Counted from the stretch's first letter, positions 30,810-39,596 are shown. The stretch: DNA of 64,000 bases from Citricoccus sp. SGAir0253 (GCF_005877055.1 NZ_CP039424.1:3224001-3288000), one strand, 5' to 3'. The notes: generated by a model not told the origin, from the sequence alone. Numbers and translations: made by a program.

Positions 30810-31526
30810 TCAGCCGCTCCCCTCGGACCCCGCGGACCCCTCCGGGCCGACGCCCCCCGCCGGACCGCCCGGGGAGGGGCCACGGCCCGCACCGAGGATG
30901 GCGGCCACCCGGGCGTCGTCCACGGCGGAGAAGTCGCGGTAGTGCTCCCCCACGGCCCGGAAGCGGCGCGGGGTGGCCAGCACCTCGATCTCGTCCGCCT
31001 CCCGGCTCATGAGCATCGTGTCGACCGTCGTGCGCGAGGCCACCGGCAGGGCCAGCACCACGTGGGCCGCCCCCAGCTGCCGGGCCACCCGGCACGCCAC
31101 GCGCGCCGTGGCGCCCGTGGCCATGCCGTCGTCGATGATCACCGCCGTCTTCCCCCGGAGGTCCAGCGGTTCCCGGCCGGCGCGGAAGGTCCCGGCGCGC
31201 CGCTCCAGGGTGGCGTGCTCCTGCTGCTCCACGAGGCGCAACTGCTCGGCGGTGACGGCGAAGTGCCGGATGGTGCCCTCGTCCGTCAGGCGCACCCCGT
31301 GCTCGCCGATCGCGCCCATCGCGAGCTCCGGATAGGCCGGCACGCCCAGCTTGCGCACCATGATGACGTCCAGCGGGGCACCGAGTTCGCGGGCCACCAC
31401 CTCCGCGACCGGCACCCCGCCGCGCGGCAGGCCCAGGACCACGACGTCGGCCCGCCCGGCCCAGCGCGGGGCGAGCCGCGCGGCCAACTGGGCGCCGGCG
31501 TCGTACCGATCCGTGAACTCGGGCAC
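30810..31526 (-). CDS. Phosphoribosyltransferase-domain protein
   Basis: 238 residues from the GTG at 31526, which has GGGAGGG upstream. The type-I PRT signature is AVIIDDGMATGATARV (PRPP loop), preceded by DVIMVRKLGVPAYPE and followed by ALPVASRTTVD. Proteins of this type (dienelactone hydrolase-like PRT partner in actinobacteria) have no known substrate. The C-terminal 30 residues are Gly/Ser-rich. First gene of the operon with two DHFR-like reductases; divergent from the small protein at 31732. Confidence 0.88.
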   Translation of the reverse strand: MPEFTDRYDAGAQLAARLAPRWAGRADVVVLGLPRGGVPVAEVVARELGAPLDVIMVRKLGVPAYPELAMGAIGEHGVRLTDEGTIRHFAVTAEQLRLVEQQEHATLERRAGTFRAGREPLDLRGKTAVIIDDGMATGATARVACRVARQLGAAHVVLALPVASRTTVDTMLMSREADEIEVLATPRRFRAVGEHYRDFSAVDDARVAAILGAGRGPSPGGPAGGVGPEGSAGSEGSG

Positions 31527-31731
31527 ATGCCCTCCCGGCGGTGGGTGGTGGTTGCGCCCAGCGTAGGCGGAGCGCCCGAGGTCACGGTAGGGACGGCCGC
31601 CGGAGCTCCGGCGCCGGGGCCGCCGGGACACCCGGCGGGCGTGACCCGGGCGGGCATCCCGTGCCAACGCGCCGGCACCGGGGCTAGCGTGGGGCATTCC
31701 GACCACGTGTGACGAGGGAAGGACCACGGAC

Positions 31732-31980
31732 ATGTCCCATCACGGCGACGACGAGCACCAGCAGGGATCCGCCGGCCCGGACCGTGGTGAGCGGTCCCGG
31801 CCGGAGGAGATCCTGGAGGACCGTGCCGACGAGTGGGTCGTCTCGGACGAGGAGGCCGTCCTGGCCTACAACGCGAATGCCGAGCGCCCGGACACGCCCG
31901 GGGCCGAGGGTTCCGGGCAGGCCAACGAGGCCGACGAGGCCGACGAGGCCGACGACAGTGGTACCGAGCGGGCGGAGTGA
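31732..31980 (+). CDS. Small acidic hypothetical protein
   Basis: 82 residues, strongly acidic (ending NEADEADEADDSGTERAE) and likely disordered. ATG 31732 has GGAAGG and GAC upstream; GCTAGCGT at 31683 resembles a -10. I recognise no family. It lies 17 bases before the OBAP gene and may be its leader gene. The middle sequence EDRADEWVVSDEEAVLAYNA is the only non-repetitive part. Confidence 0.65.
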   Translation: MSHHGDDEHQQGSAGPDRGERSRPEEILEDRADEWVVSDEEAVLAYNANAERPDTPGAEGSGQANEADEADEADDSGTERAE

Positions 31981-31997
31981 CGGGGAGGGAGGCAGGC

Positions 31998-32726
31998 ATG
32001 GCCAAGCGGGACAGCCCGACCACGCCGGCGGGCGAGGGCAAGGGAGCATGGCTCGCCACGCTGGAACTGGGCGCCAGGATGCTGCAGGACACGGCGCCGC
32101 TGAAGGGGTTCGACGTCTACGTGTGCGGGTTCCACCCCGCGAAGGACGACCCCTCGATGCAGATGGAGGCGCACCACTACTGCCGGGTCGTCAACGACGA
32201 CTTCATCCAGGCGGTGCTCTTCGACGGCAACACCGCCGAAGCCAACCTCATCGGGATCGAGTACATCGTCTCGGAGGAGCTGTACGGGACCCTGCCGGTG
32301 GAGGAACGCGACTACTGGCATCCCCACAACTTCGAGGTGCTCTCCGGCCAGCTCGTGGCCCCGGGCCTGCCCGCCGTCGCGGAGAAGGCGCTGATGAGGC
32401 GACTGCTCAACAGCTACGGCAAGACCTGGCACACGTGGCACACCGGCCGGCACGACCTCGGCGGCGGGCACCAGCTGCCGCTGGGCGACCCCATGCTGAT
32501 GTGGTCCTTCAACCGGGACGGCGAGAACGACCCGGCCCTGGAACGGGACCGCGAGTCGGCCCTGGGCCTGGACACGGCCGCCACGCGCCGGCAGCGCCAG
32601 GACCTCGCGGACCACGCGCATCCGCAGCACGGCGTCGACGCCCTCGCCGACCGGTTCACCGGCACGGTGCCCCTGCCCGGGGTCGTCGACGCCGACGCGC
32701 CGGAGGCGGGCCCGGCAGGGGGCTGA
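31998..32726 (+). CDS. OBAP (DUF1264) family protein
   Basis: 242 residues. The family pattern is strong: GARMLQDTAPLKGFDVYVCG, MQMEAHHYCRVVNDDFIQAV, LIGIEYIVSEELYGTLPVEE, RDYWHPHNFEVLSGQLVAPG and DPMLMWSFNRDGE. OBAP proteins were first found with plant oil bodies; bacterial members have no assigned role. There is no membrane segment. The ATG at 31998 has a GGGAGG ribosome site. It sits between a small acidic protein and a DUF4383 membrane protein in a run of stress-type genes. Confidence 0.9.
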   Translation: MAKRDSPTTPAGEGKGAWLATLELGARMLQDTAPLKGFDVYVCGFHPAKDDPSMQMEAHHYCRVVNDDFIQAVLFDGNTAEANLIGIEYIVSEELYGTLPVEERDYWHPHNFEVLSGQLVAPGLPAVAEKALMRRLLNSYGKTWHTWHTGRHDLGGGHQLPLGDPMLMWSFNRDGENDPALERDRESALGLDTAATRRQRQDLADHAHPQHGVDALADRFTGTVPLPGVVDADAPEAGPAGG

Positions 32727-32842
32727 AAGGGGTGGTTGCCGGGCTGCCGGGACCACGAGGCCTTCACTCTCCGGGATCCGGGGAGCATGATCGGCGCCAT
32801 GGCATCCGCCATGAACCCGCTGTCCGCCCGAGGGGGTACACC

Positions 32843-33334
32843 ATGAGTACCGCACCGGGCCGGTCGCCGACCGGCCGCACCCATGCCGGAGACACCACGC
32901 ACCGCAGTCCGGTCCAGGTCGTGGCGCTGCTCTACGGCATCGTCTTCCTGCTCGTGGGGATCGCCGGGTTCATCCCCGGCCTCACCACCAACTACGACTC
33001 CCTGCAGTTCGCGGGCCACCAGTCCGAGGCCATGCTGCTGGGGATCTTCCAGGTCTCCATCCTGCACAACGTCGTCCACCTGCTCTACGGCATCGCCGGA
33101 CTGGCCCTGTCCCGCACGGGCACCGCCGCACGCCAGTTCCTGCTGTGGGGCGGCATCGTCTACCTCGTCCTGTGGCTCTACGGCCTGTTCGTCGGCCAGG
33201 ACTCCCCGGCCAACTTCGTGCCGCTGAACAGCCCAGACAACTGGCTGCACCTGGCGCTGGGCGTGACCATGGTCGCCCTGTCCTTCCTGCCCCGCAGGAC
33301 CACCACGGACCACTACGCGGCGGATCGTCCCTGA
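32843..33334 (+). CDS. DUF4383 domain membrane protein
   Basis: 163 residues. Four membrane helices, as in DUF4383: VQVVALLYGIVFLLVGIAGF, then SILHNVVHLLYGIAGLALSR (the family signature), FLLWGGIVYLVLWLYGLFVG and DNWLHLALGVTMVALSFLPR. Small inner-membrane proteins of unknown role, common in actinobacteria. GAGGGGG lies upstream of ATG 32843. It precedes the CBS gene by 29 bases on the same strand. Confidence 0.9.
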   Translation: MSTAPGRSPTGRTHAGDTTHRSPVQVVALLYGIVFLLVGIAGFIPGLTTNYDSLQFAGHQSEAMLLGIFQVSILHNVVHLLYGIAGLALSRTGTAARQFLLWGGIVYLVLWLYGLFVGQDSPANFVPLNSPDNWLHLALGVTMVALSFLPRRTTTDHYAADRP

Positions 33335-33363
33335 CCGCTGCCGACCGACCCGAGAGGAATCCC

Positions 33364-33780
33364 ATGAAGACCGCACGTGATGTCATGACCGCCGGCGCCG
33401 AGTGCATCGGCGAGAACGACACCCTGGAGGAGGCCGCCCGCAGGATGAAGGACCTGGACGTCGGCCAGCTGCCGATCTGTGGCGAGGACAACCGCCTCAA
33501 GGGCGTCCTCACCGATCGCGACATCGTCGTGAAGTGCCTGGCCACGGGCGGTGACCCGCGGCAGACCAGGGCCGGGGAACTGGCCGAGGGCAAGCCGGTG
33601 ACCATCGGCGCCGACGACAGCATCGAGGAGGCCATCAAGACGATGAAGGACCACCAGGTGCGGCGCCTGCCGGTCATCGACGGCCACGACCTGGTCGGCA
33701 TGGTCAGCCAGGCCGACATCGCCCGCAACTGGCCCGAGGAGCGCGTCGGCGAGCTGCTGGAGGCCATCTCCCAGGACTGA
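33364..33780 (+). CDS. CBS-domain protein (two CBS motifs)
   Basis: 138 residues, made almost wholly of a CBS pair: ARDVMTAGAECIGENDTLEE, LPICGEDNRLKGVLTDRDIV, then VTIGADDSIEEAIKTMKDHQ and RLPVIDGHDLVGMVSQADIA. CBS pairs bind adenosine nucleotides and act as energy or stress sensors; stand-alone pairs in actinobacteria are linked to hypoxia-type stress. GAGAGG precedes the ATG. It lies between the DUF4383 and hemerythrin genes, all same strand. Confidence 0.93.
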   Translation: MKTARDVMTAGAECIGENDTLEEAARRMKDLDVGQLPICGEDNRLKGVLTDRDIVVKCLATGGDPRQTRAGELAEGKPVTIGADDSIEEAIKTMKDHQVRRLPVIDGHDLVGMVSQADIARNWPEERVGELLEAISQD

Positions 33781-33880
33781 GCCACTTTTCCCGAGTGCCG
33801 TGGTCCCGCCGGGACGCCACCGTCCCGGCGGGACCCTGCACGCCCCGAGAACCGAACCGTCATCCACCTGGAGGCACACC

Positions 33881-34456
33881 ATGACCGATACCCCCACCCC
33901 CGGCCGGGAGACCGATGCCGTGGACATCCTCACCGCCGACCACCGCTCCATGCTCGAGCTCCTCGGACAGGTCGAGGGCGAGACCGACCCGCAGCGGCGC
34001 CGCGACCTGGCGGACACCGTGATCGCCGAGGTCGTGCGTCACTCCGTGGCCGAGGAGATGTACGTGTACCCGGCGATGGAGAAGCACCTGCCCAACGGGC
34101 CCGAGGAGGTCGAGCACGACAAGAAGGAGCATGACGAGATCGTGCAGGTGATGAAGGCGCTCGAGGACGTCGACGCCGCCACGCCCCGCTTCATGGAACT
34201 GGTCCGGGACCTGGAGGGCCAGCTCCGCCACCACGTCGACGACGAGGAGTCCGACCAGTTCCCCCGGCTGCGGGCCGGCATCCCGGCGGACGAGCTCGTC
34301 GAGTTGGGACGGAAGGTGGAGAAGGCCAAGACGGCCGCGCCCACCCGGCCCCACCCGCACGCCCCGCACTCCGAGCTGTTCCACAAGACGATCGGCCCGG
34401 GCGTCGGGATGGTCGACCGCCTGCGGGACCGGCTCTCCGGCCGGTCCACCGGCTGA
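33881..34456 (+). CDS. Hemerythrin domain-containing protein
   Basis: 191 residues. Hemerythrin HHE pattern: AVDILTADHRSMLELLGQVE, VIAEVVRHSVAEEMYVYPAM, EHDKKEHDEIVQVMKALED, LRHHVDDEESDQFPRL. The histidines and acidic residues for a di-iron site are all there (H in ADHRS, H in RHSVAEE, H in EHDEI, H in HHVDDEE). It binds O2 or NO, or has regulatory use. GGAGG precedes the ATG. The C-terminal ~50 residues are a basic extension. End of the OBAP-DUF4383-CBS-hemerythrin run. Confidence 0.93.
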   Translation: MTDTPTPGRETDAVDILTADHRSMLELLGQVEGETDPQRRRDLADTVIAEVVRHSVAEEMYVYPAMEKHLPNGPEEVEHDKKEHDEIVQVMKALEDVDAATPRFMELVRDLEGQLRHHVDDEESDQFPRLRAGIPADELVELGRKVEKAKTAAPTRPHPHAPHSELFHKTIGPGVGMVDRLRDRLSGRSTG

Positions 34457-34501
34457 CGCCGGGGGTGCCGAGGAGTCCCCGGCCCGCACTACCCTGTCCT
34501 G

Positions 34502-35242
34502 GTGACGATCCTCGACGCCGTCCTCGCCTTCGCCGTGGTGGCCGGCCTGCTGACCCTCGTGCCCGGGCTGGACACCGCCCTGGTCCTCCGGTCCTCCCTG
34601 ACCCGCACCCGCTCCTACGCCTGGGCGACCGCCCTCGGCATCGCGACGGGCGCCATGGTGTGGGGCGTCGCCGCGGCCGTGGGCGTCTCCGCGCTGTTGG
34701 CCGCCTCGGAGCTGGCCTACCGGGTCCTGAGCACGACGGGCGCCGCGTACATGCTGTGGCTCGGCGTCTCGATGATCCGGACCTCGCTCCGCGCCGCCCC
34801 CCGGGACACCGGGGCCCGGGCGGCCGGCGGAACCGCCGACGCCGACCGCGGGCCGGCCACCGCGGAGGGTGTCGTCGTCGGCCGGTCCGCGGGCGCCGTC
34901 GCCCCCTCGCACGGAGGCCCTCCCTGGCGCGGCTGGCTGACCGGCACCGGCACCAACCTGCTCAACCCCAAGGTGGGGGTGTTCTACATCGCCACCATCC
35001 CGCAGTTCCTGCCGGAAGGGACGTCCCCCCTGCTGATGGGCGCCGCCCTCGCCGGCGTCCACTGCGTGCTGACCATGGCGTGGTTCACCGTGCTGATCGT
35101 CGGGGGCGGCTACGCCCGGCGCTGGCTGTCCAGCGCGCGCGCCCTGGCCGTGGTCGACCGCGTGACGGGCCTCGTGCTCCTGGGCTTCGGCGGCACCCTG
35201 CTGGCGGACGCCCTCGCCCCACCCGCCCCCGCCCGGACATGA
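34502..35242 (+). CDS. LysE-family amino-acid/metabolite exporter
   Basis: 246 residues, about six helices. Family signature: VAGLLTLVPGLDTALVLRSS, then ATALGIATGAMVWGVAAAVG, AAYMLWLGVSMIRT, a ~50-residue polar loop, and GTGTNLLNPKVGVFYIATIP. Members export lysine, homoserine or threonine-like solutes. The start GTG 34502 lies 8 bases after TACCCT, suggesting a leaderless transcript. Convergent or unrelated to the hemerythrin gene 45 bases upstream. The alpha/beta-hydrolase-like gene follows after 13 bases. Confidence 0.9.
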   Translation: MTILDAVLAFAVVAGLLTLVPGLDTALVLRSSLTRTRSYAWATALGIATGAMVWGVAAAVGVSALLAASELAYRVLSTTGAAYMLWLGVSMIRTSLRAAPRDTGARAAGGTADADRGPATAEGVVVGRSAGAVAPSHGGPPWRGWLTGTGTNLLNPKVGVFYIATIPQFLPEGTSPLLMGAALAGVHCVLTMAWFTVLIVGGGYARRWLSSARALAVVDRVTGLVLLGFGGTLLADALAPPAPART

Positions 35243-35255
35243 CCCGGGCCCGTCC

Positions 35256-35957
35256 GTGATCACCGTCCTGCCGAGCCCGCTGCTCCCGGCGGTGGCCTAT
35301 GCGGACCTCCTCGCAGGACTCCGCCGTGCTGGACTCCCCTCCTCCCTGGCCCGCGCCGGCCTGGCTCCCGGCGAGGGCGCTGGGGAGCTCGTGCGCCGCT
35401 GGTCCGCGTCCGTGGAGCCCGGCACCATCCTGCTCGCGCACAGCAACGCCGGGTTCCTCGCCCCGCTCGTCCGCCGGCGCATCGGCCCGGGCGCCGCGCC
35501 CGGGACGCCCATCGTCTTCGTGGACGCCGCCCTGCCCGCGGAACGGGGGGAGTTCACCCTGGCACCGGAGGCCTTCCGGGTCCACCTCGCGGCCCTGGCC
35601 GGCGAGGACGGGATGCTGCCGCCCTGGACCCGGTGGTGGCCGCGGCAGGCCCTCGCCCAGGTCATCCCCGAGGACCGGTTCGAGGCGCTGGACTCCGCCT
35701 GTCCACGCCTTCCCCTGGCGTACTTCGACACGCGGCAGACGGCGCCCGGGGACTGGACCCGCGGGCCGAACGCCTACCTCGCCTTCAGAGGCACCTACGC
35801 CGAGGAGCTCGAGTCCGCCCACCGATGGGGCTGGCCCACGGCGATGCTGGACGGCGGCCACCTGGCCTGGTTGGCGGCCCCGGACGACGTCGCGGCCGCC
35901 GTCGTGGACCTCGTCGGGCGGATGGGCCGCGGGACGGCAGGAGGCTGCGCCGGGTAG
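35256..35957 (+). CDS. Alpha/beta-hydrolase-like protein
   Basis: 233 residues from a GTG at 35256. The segment TILLAHSNAGFLAPLVRRRI has the shape of a hydrolase nucleophile elbow (HSNAG instead of GxSxG). Further on, LDGGHLAWLAAPDDVAAAVV has the C-terminal histidine of the fold, and PIVFVDAALP supplies an acidic residue. So the catalytic triad could be intact but the substrate is unknown. It follows the LysE gene by 13 bases on the same strand and may be co-transcribed. Confidence 0.7.
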   Translation: MITVLPSPLLPAVAYADLLAGLRRAGLPSSLARAGLAPGEGAGELVRRWSASVEPGTILLAHSNAGFLAPLVRRRIGPGAAPGTPIVFVDAALPAERGEFTLAPEAFRVHLAALAGEDGMLPPWTRWWPRQALAQVIPEDRFEALDSACPRLPLAYFDTRQTAPGDWTRGPNAYLAFRGTYAEELESAHRWGWPTAMLDGGHLAWLAAPDDVAAAVVDLVGRMGRGTAGGCAG

Positions 35958-36033
35958 GCGACCTGTCGCCATCACCCCCGGGCCGCGCCCGCGCGGGACG
36001 GCCCGGAGGGTCCGTGATCCGCCCGGCCCGCCC

Positions 36034-36747
36034 TCACCGGTCGCCGTACCACCGCGCGATGTCCGCGGCCTCCGGCCAGCCGGAATAGGTCTCCCGCTGC
36101 GGCCAGCCCGCCGGGACGTCCTGCCACTCCTCCTGCCGGCCGTAGGGCAGCAGGTCCACGAGCGGGAACACGTGCGAGACCTGCTCCACGCCCCGGCTGA
36201 AGGTCACCCACGTGCGGTAGACGTCCTCGCCGTCCCGCAGGAACACGTTGAGGGCGAACCCGCCGTCCGGCGGGGCGCCCACGTCGGCGCCGAAGGGGCT
36301 GTGCGCCGTGGAGTACCACGTCATCCGGTTGCCCACGCGACGCCGGTAGGCGAGCGCCTCGTCGATCGGGCCCTGGGTGACCACCACGAAGCGGGCGTCG
36401 TAGTTCTCCAGGGACTCCAGGCGGGTGAACTGGGAGGTGAAGTAGGTGCAGCCGCCGCACTGGAACTCCGCGCCGGGGTGCCACATGTGGTGGTAGGTGA
36501 TCAGCTGGTGGCGGCCCTCGAAGACGTCCACGAGGCGCAGCGGGCCGAAGGCCCCCTCGAGCGTGTACTCGGGCATCCTCACCATGGGCAGGCGGCGGCG
36601 CTGGGCGGCGATGGCGTCGAGCTCCCGCGTGGCCGCCTTCTCCCGGACACGCAACGCGTCGAGCTCGGCCTGCCACGTCGCCTCGTCGACGACCGGCGGA
36701 AGGGCCGGGGCGGCGTCGTGGTGCCGGAGTGATTCCTCGACGGACAT
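36034..36747 (-). CDS. DUF899 thioredoxin-like protein
   Basis: 237 residues. DUF899 pattern: LRVREKAATRELDAIAAQRR, TLEGAFGPLRLVDVFEGRHQ, YHHMWHPGAEFQCGGCTYFT (with a CGGC motif), DARFVVVTQGPIDEALAYRR, and VFLRDGEDVYRTWVTFSRGV. The family has a thioredoxin fold; the CGGC pair could be redox-active. Start ATG 36747 is supported by GAGGGGGTCACC upstream. It is divergent from the methyltransferase gene at 36910. Confidence 0.92.
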   Translation of the reverse strand: MSVEESLRHHDAAPALPPVVDEATWQAELDALRVREKAATRELDAIAAQRRRLPMVRMPEYTLEGAFGPLRLVDVFEGRHQLITYHHMWHPGAEFQCGGCTYFTSQFTRLESLENYDARFVVVTQGPIDEALAYRRRVGNRMTWYSTAHSPFGADVGAPPDGGFALNVFLRDGEDVYRTWVTFSRGVEQVSHVFPLVDLLPYGRQEEWQDVPAGWPQRETYSGWPEAADIARWYGDR

Positions 36748-36909
36748 GGTGACCCCCTCGGATCGGGCGCCGGGACCACCGTGGCCCCGGTGATGACTCC
36801 ACGCTAGGCCCGCGGGCCGGCCCCGGCACCTCCGATCCTGCGCGGTTGCCGCGCCTTCCGCGGCCGCCCGTCCCGCGCGGATACTGGACGTCGAGGGAGG
36901 CGGCCGAGC

Positions 36910-37527
36910 ATGGGGTTCTACACCGAGAGGATCCTCCCGCGGCTGGTCGACGCGGGCTGCGGGACCGCGGCGGTCGAGCCCCTGCGCCGGCGAACGTGCG
37001 CGGGCCTGCACGGCGAGGTGCTCGAGCTCGGCTTCGGCTCCGGGCTCAACGTGCCCTTCTATCCTCCGGCGGTCACCCGGGTCCGCGCCGTCGATCCCTC
37101 CGATCTCGCGTGGCGCCTCGCCTCCACCCGCGTCGCGGCCTCCCCCATCCCGGTGGAGCGGGGCGGACGGGACGGCCAGTCGCTCCCCTTCGCGGACGGC
37201 ACCTTCGACACGGCGCTGTCGACCTGGACGCTCTGCACGATCCCGGACCCCGCTGCGGCGCTGCGGGAGCTACGGCGCGTGCTGACGCCCGGCGGCACGC
37301 TGCACTTCGTGGAGCACGGCCTGGCCCTGGAGGAGGCGGTGCGCACGTGGCAGCGCCGGCTCGAACCGCTGCAGAAGCGCGTCTGTGGCGGGTGCCACCT
37401 CACCCGGGAGCCGCTGCGACTGATCCGGGAGGCCGGCTTCACGGTGACGTCGGTCGAGCGCTTCTACGAGGAGGGGGTCCCGCGTCCCTTCGGGGCGGAC
37501 TCCCTCGGCGTCGCCACCGCCCGCTGA
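36910..37527 (+). CDS. Class I SAM-dependent methyltransferase
   Basis: 205 residues. SAM site: GEVLELGFGSGLNVPFYPPA; then VRAVDPSDLAWRLA, SLPFADGTFDTALSTWTLCT and LRRVLTPGGTLHFVEHGLAL. The tail (KRVCGGCHLTREPLRLIREA) is typical of the UbiE/MenG-like Methyltransf_11 group of unknown substrate. GAGGGAGG lies upstream of the ATG. Divergent from the DUF899 gene. Confidence 0.92.
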   Translation: MGFYTERILPRLVDAGCGTAAVEPLRRRTCAGLHGEVLELGFGSGLNVPFYPPAVTRVRAVDPSDLAWRLASTRVAASPIPVERGGRDGQSLPFADGTFDTALSTWTLCTIPDPAAALRELRRVLTPGGTLHFVEHGLALEEAVRTWQRRLEPLQKRVCGGCHLTREPLRLIREAGFTVTSVERFYEEGVPRPFGADSLGVATAR

Positions 37528-37708
37528 CCCGGCGGAGCGCCGCCGCGGCCACCGCGCGGCATCGCCGTGCCGTGGCCCCCGGTTCCGCGGGCTCCGTCGC
37601 CGCGCCCGCTCCGCGGGCGCCCACCCCTCGCCTCGGTCGCTATTTAGTCATATCATCGAACTATTCCATCCCCCCCGCGCAGCCGCGCCCCTCCGGAAGG
37701 ACAGCACC

Positions 37709-38362
37709 ATGGACACCACCGAGGTCTGGGCAGCCGTCGACGACCGCCGGCACGCCCTCGCCGAGCTCCTCGGGCGCCTGGAGCCCGGCGAGTGGGACCG
37801 CCAGTCCCTGTGCGAGGCCTGGACGGTCCGCGAGGTCGCCGCCCACCTGACACTCGTGCGATTGCCGCTGCCGCGCCTGTTCGCCCTCTTCCTGCAGTAT
37901 CCCGGCAGCACCAACCGGACCATCCGGGACGGCTCCAAGGCCCTCGCGCGACGCATGACGAACGAGGAGATCGTCGAGGCGCTGCGCTCGATGGTCGGCC
38001 TGCACCACCACTTCCCCGGACTGACCTGCCGCGAGGCACTCATCGACTCCGTCGGCCACACCCTGGACATCACCCTCCCGCTCGGCCGCGAGGTCGAGCT
38101 CCCGACGGCGGCGCTCGCCGAGGCCGCCGACCACGTCCTGTCCTACGGCGGGCGGGGCAACGCCCGCGTCTTCCGGCACCTGCCGACCGAGGGGTTCCGC
38201 CTCGTGGCCACCGACCACGACTGGTCGCGGGGGTCCGGTCCCGAGGTCACGGGCACCATGGCGGACCTGTTCCTGGTCCTCACCGGCCGGACCGTTCACC
38301 TGGACCGGCTGGGCGGCGAGGGCGCAGACCGGCTGCGGGACGCCGTCGTCCAGCCCGCCTGA
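37709..38362 (+). CDS. Maleylpyruvate isomerase-family (TIGR03083-like) DinB-fold protein
   Basis: 217 residues. Pattern: LLGRLEPGEWDRQSLCEAWT, VREVAAHLTLVRLPLPRLFA (metal-ligand His), ALRSMVGLHHHFPGLTCREA, LIDSVGHTLDITLPLG. Mycothiol-dependent maleylpyruvate isomerases share this fold and N-terminal half. The metal histidines seem to be present, but the mycothiol-binding C-terminal part is not certain. The ATG at 37709 follows GGAAGG. An AT-rich segment (TATTTAGTCATATCATCG) about 60 bases upstream may hold its promoter. Confidence 0.88.
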   Translation: MDTTEVWAAVDDRRHALAELLGRLEPGEWDRQSLCEAWTVREVAAHLTLVRLPLPRLFALFLQYPGSTNRTIRDGSKALARRMTNEEIVEALRSMVGLHHHFPGLTCREALIDSVGHTLDITLPLGREVELPTAALAEAADHVLSYGGRGNARVFRHLPTEGFRLVATDHDWSRGSGPEVTGTMADLFLVLTGRTVHLDRLGGEGADRLRDAVVQPA

Positions 38363-38376
38363 CGCGGACCGGCCCC

Positions 38377-38907
38377 TCAGCCGCGCACGTCGTGGAGGTG
38401 GTGCTCCATCTCGTGGCCGATGTACTGCCCCAGCGAGTCGATCGTGAAGGCCGTGCCGTCCGAGCGCCGGCCCGGGCGGCCGCGGTCCTGCGCCGGCACG
38501 GAGTCCAGGATGGCCACCGTGCGCCGGGTGGAGCGCTCCAGGTCCTCCCACGTGGTGCCCGGGTCTGCGGCCCAGTAGGCCAGCTGGACGGCCTTGGCGT
38601 TGCCGTCCCAGTCCGCCAGGACCGGGTCCTGCTGGTCCCGCATCGACTTCACCCGCTCACCCAGCAGCCGCACCATGTCCCGGACGTGACAGGCGTACTC
38701 CAGGGGTGACCAGACCTCCGGCACCGGGCGGACGGCCACGTCCGGCCGCTGCAGGACCGGCAGCCACCGCCGGGTCCCCTCCCTGATCCGGTCCGCCACC
38801 TGCGCCGGGTCGAAGGGCCGGAAGCCGCACTCCGCACAGCCGTCGGTGATGACGGCGGTCCAGTCGCGGTCGTCTGCGGGCACGGGGGCCGGGGCCGGGG
38901 TGTTCAT
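38377..38907 (-). CDS. DinB-family protein
   Basis: 176 residues. C-terminal half: LEYACHVRDMVRLLGERVKS and IGHEMEHHLHDVRG hold the two histidine groups of a DinB/YfiT metal site. The N-terminal CAECGFRPFDPAQVADRI carries two cysteines near DWTAVITDG, as in other actinobacterial DinB proteins. Function not known. ATG 38907; weak ribosome site. Convergent with the TIGR03083-like gene at a 14-base gap; both share the fold but not recent ancestry. Confidence 0.87.
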   Translation of the reverse strand: MNTPAPAPVPADDRDWTAVITDGCAECGFRPFDPAQVADRIREGTRRWLPVLQRPDVAVRPVPEVWSPLEYACHVRDMVRLLGERVKSMRDQQDPVLADWDGNAKAVQLAYWAADPGTTWEDLERSTRRTVAILDSVPAQDRGRPGRRSDGTAFTIDSLGQYIGHEMEHHLHDVRG

Positions 38908-38975
38908 CCGCCCATCCTGCCCATCCGGACCGGGCCCGTCGAGGGCGGGCGACCGGTGCTGGGTACGCTGTGGGC

Positions 38976-39455
38976 GTGACCGACCAGCCCGCCGGACTGC
39001 CCGCGATCGCGGCCTCCGGCATCCCCTACACCCTCACCCGGCACGGGCCGGTGTCCTCGCTCGCCGAGGCCGCGGCCGCCCGGGGCGTGGACCCGGCCCG
39101 CCTGGTGAAGACCCTCGTGGTGCGCCGAGGCGAGGGAGACTACGTCTTCGTGCTCGTCCCGGGCCTGCGCAGCATCGCCTGGCCGAAGCTGCGCGCCCTG
39201 CTGGGGGTCAACCGCCTGTCCCTGCCCCCGGCCGAGGAGGCCCGGGCGGCCACCGGCTACCCGCGCGGGTCCATCACGCCCTTCGGGGCGACGACGGCCT
39301 GGCCGGTCATCGCGGACGTCACCCTGCGCGGCCAGGAGGTCTCGATCGGCGCCGGCGCGCCGGGCGCGGCCGTCACCGTGGCCGCCGACGCGCTCCTGGA
39401 GGTGCTGGGCGCCCGGGTCGCGGACGTCACCGAGCCCGAACCGGACCGGGGTTGA
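38976..39455 (+). CDS. YbaK/EbsC-family (aminoacyl-tRNA deacylase-like) protein
   Basis: 160 residues from GTG 38976. TACGCT seven bases upstream suggests a leaderless start; a GTG at 38970 is an alternative. The fold is clear: VSSLAEAAAARGVDPARLVK, TLVVRRGEGDYVFVLVPGLR, PKLRALLGVNRLSLPPAEEA, TGYPRGSITPFGA. YbaK-type proteins hydrolyse mischarged Cys-tRNA(Pro) and related substrates; EbsC members have uncertain roles. The essential lysine of YbaK (RLVKTLVV) is present. Confidence 0.9.
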   Translation: MTDQPAGLPAIAASGIPYTLTRHGPVSSLAEAAAARGVDPARLVKTLVVRRGEGDYVFVLVPGLRSIAWPKLRALLGVNRLSLPPAEEARAATGYPRGSITPFGATTAWPVIADVTLRGQEVSIGAGAPGAAVTVAADALLEVLGARVADVTEPEPDRG

Positions 39456-39596
39456 GCCTCCGGGGGCGGGGCACCGTCGTCGTCCCGGTGTCCGGGCCCG
39501 CGTGCGGGAGCCGATCCCCCACCACGCATCCCCGGCCGGCGCCCTGCCCGGCCGACGTCGACTCCGGGCTCCCTCCCAGCCCCCGTTCACGCAGGT

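Noticed and set aside
31709-33334. Long frame joining several products near the OBAP gene
   Set aside because: Only the DUF4383 part from 32843 is a known domain; the rest overlaps the OBAP gene in another frame.
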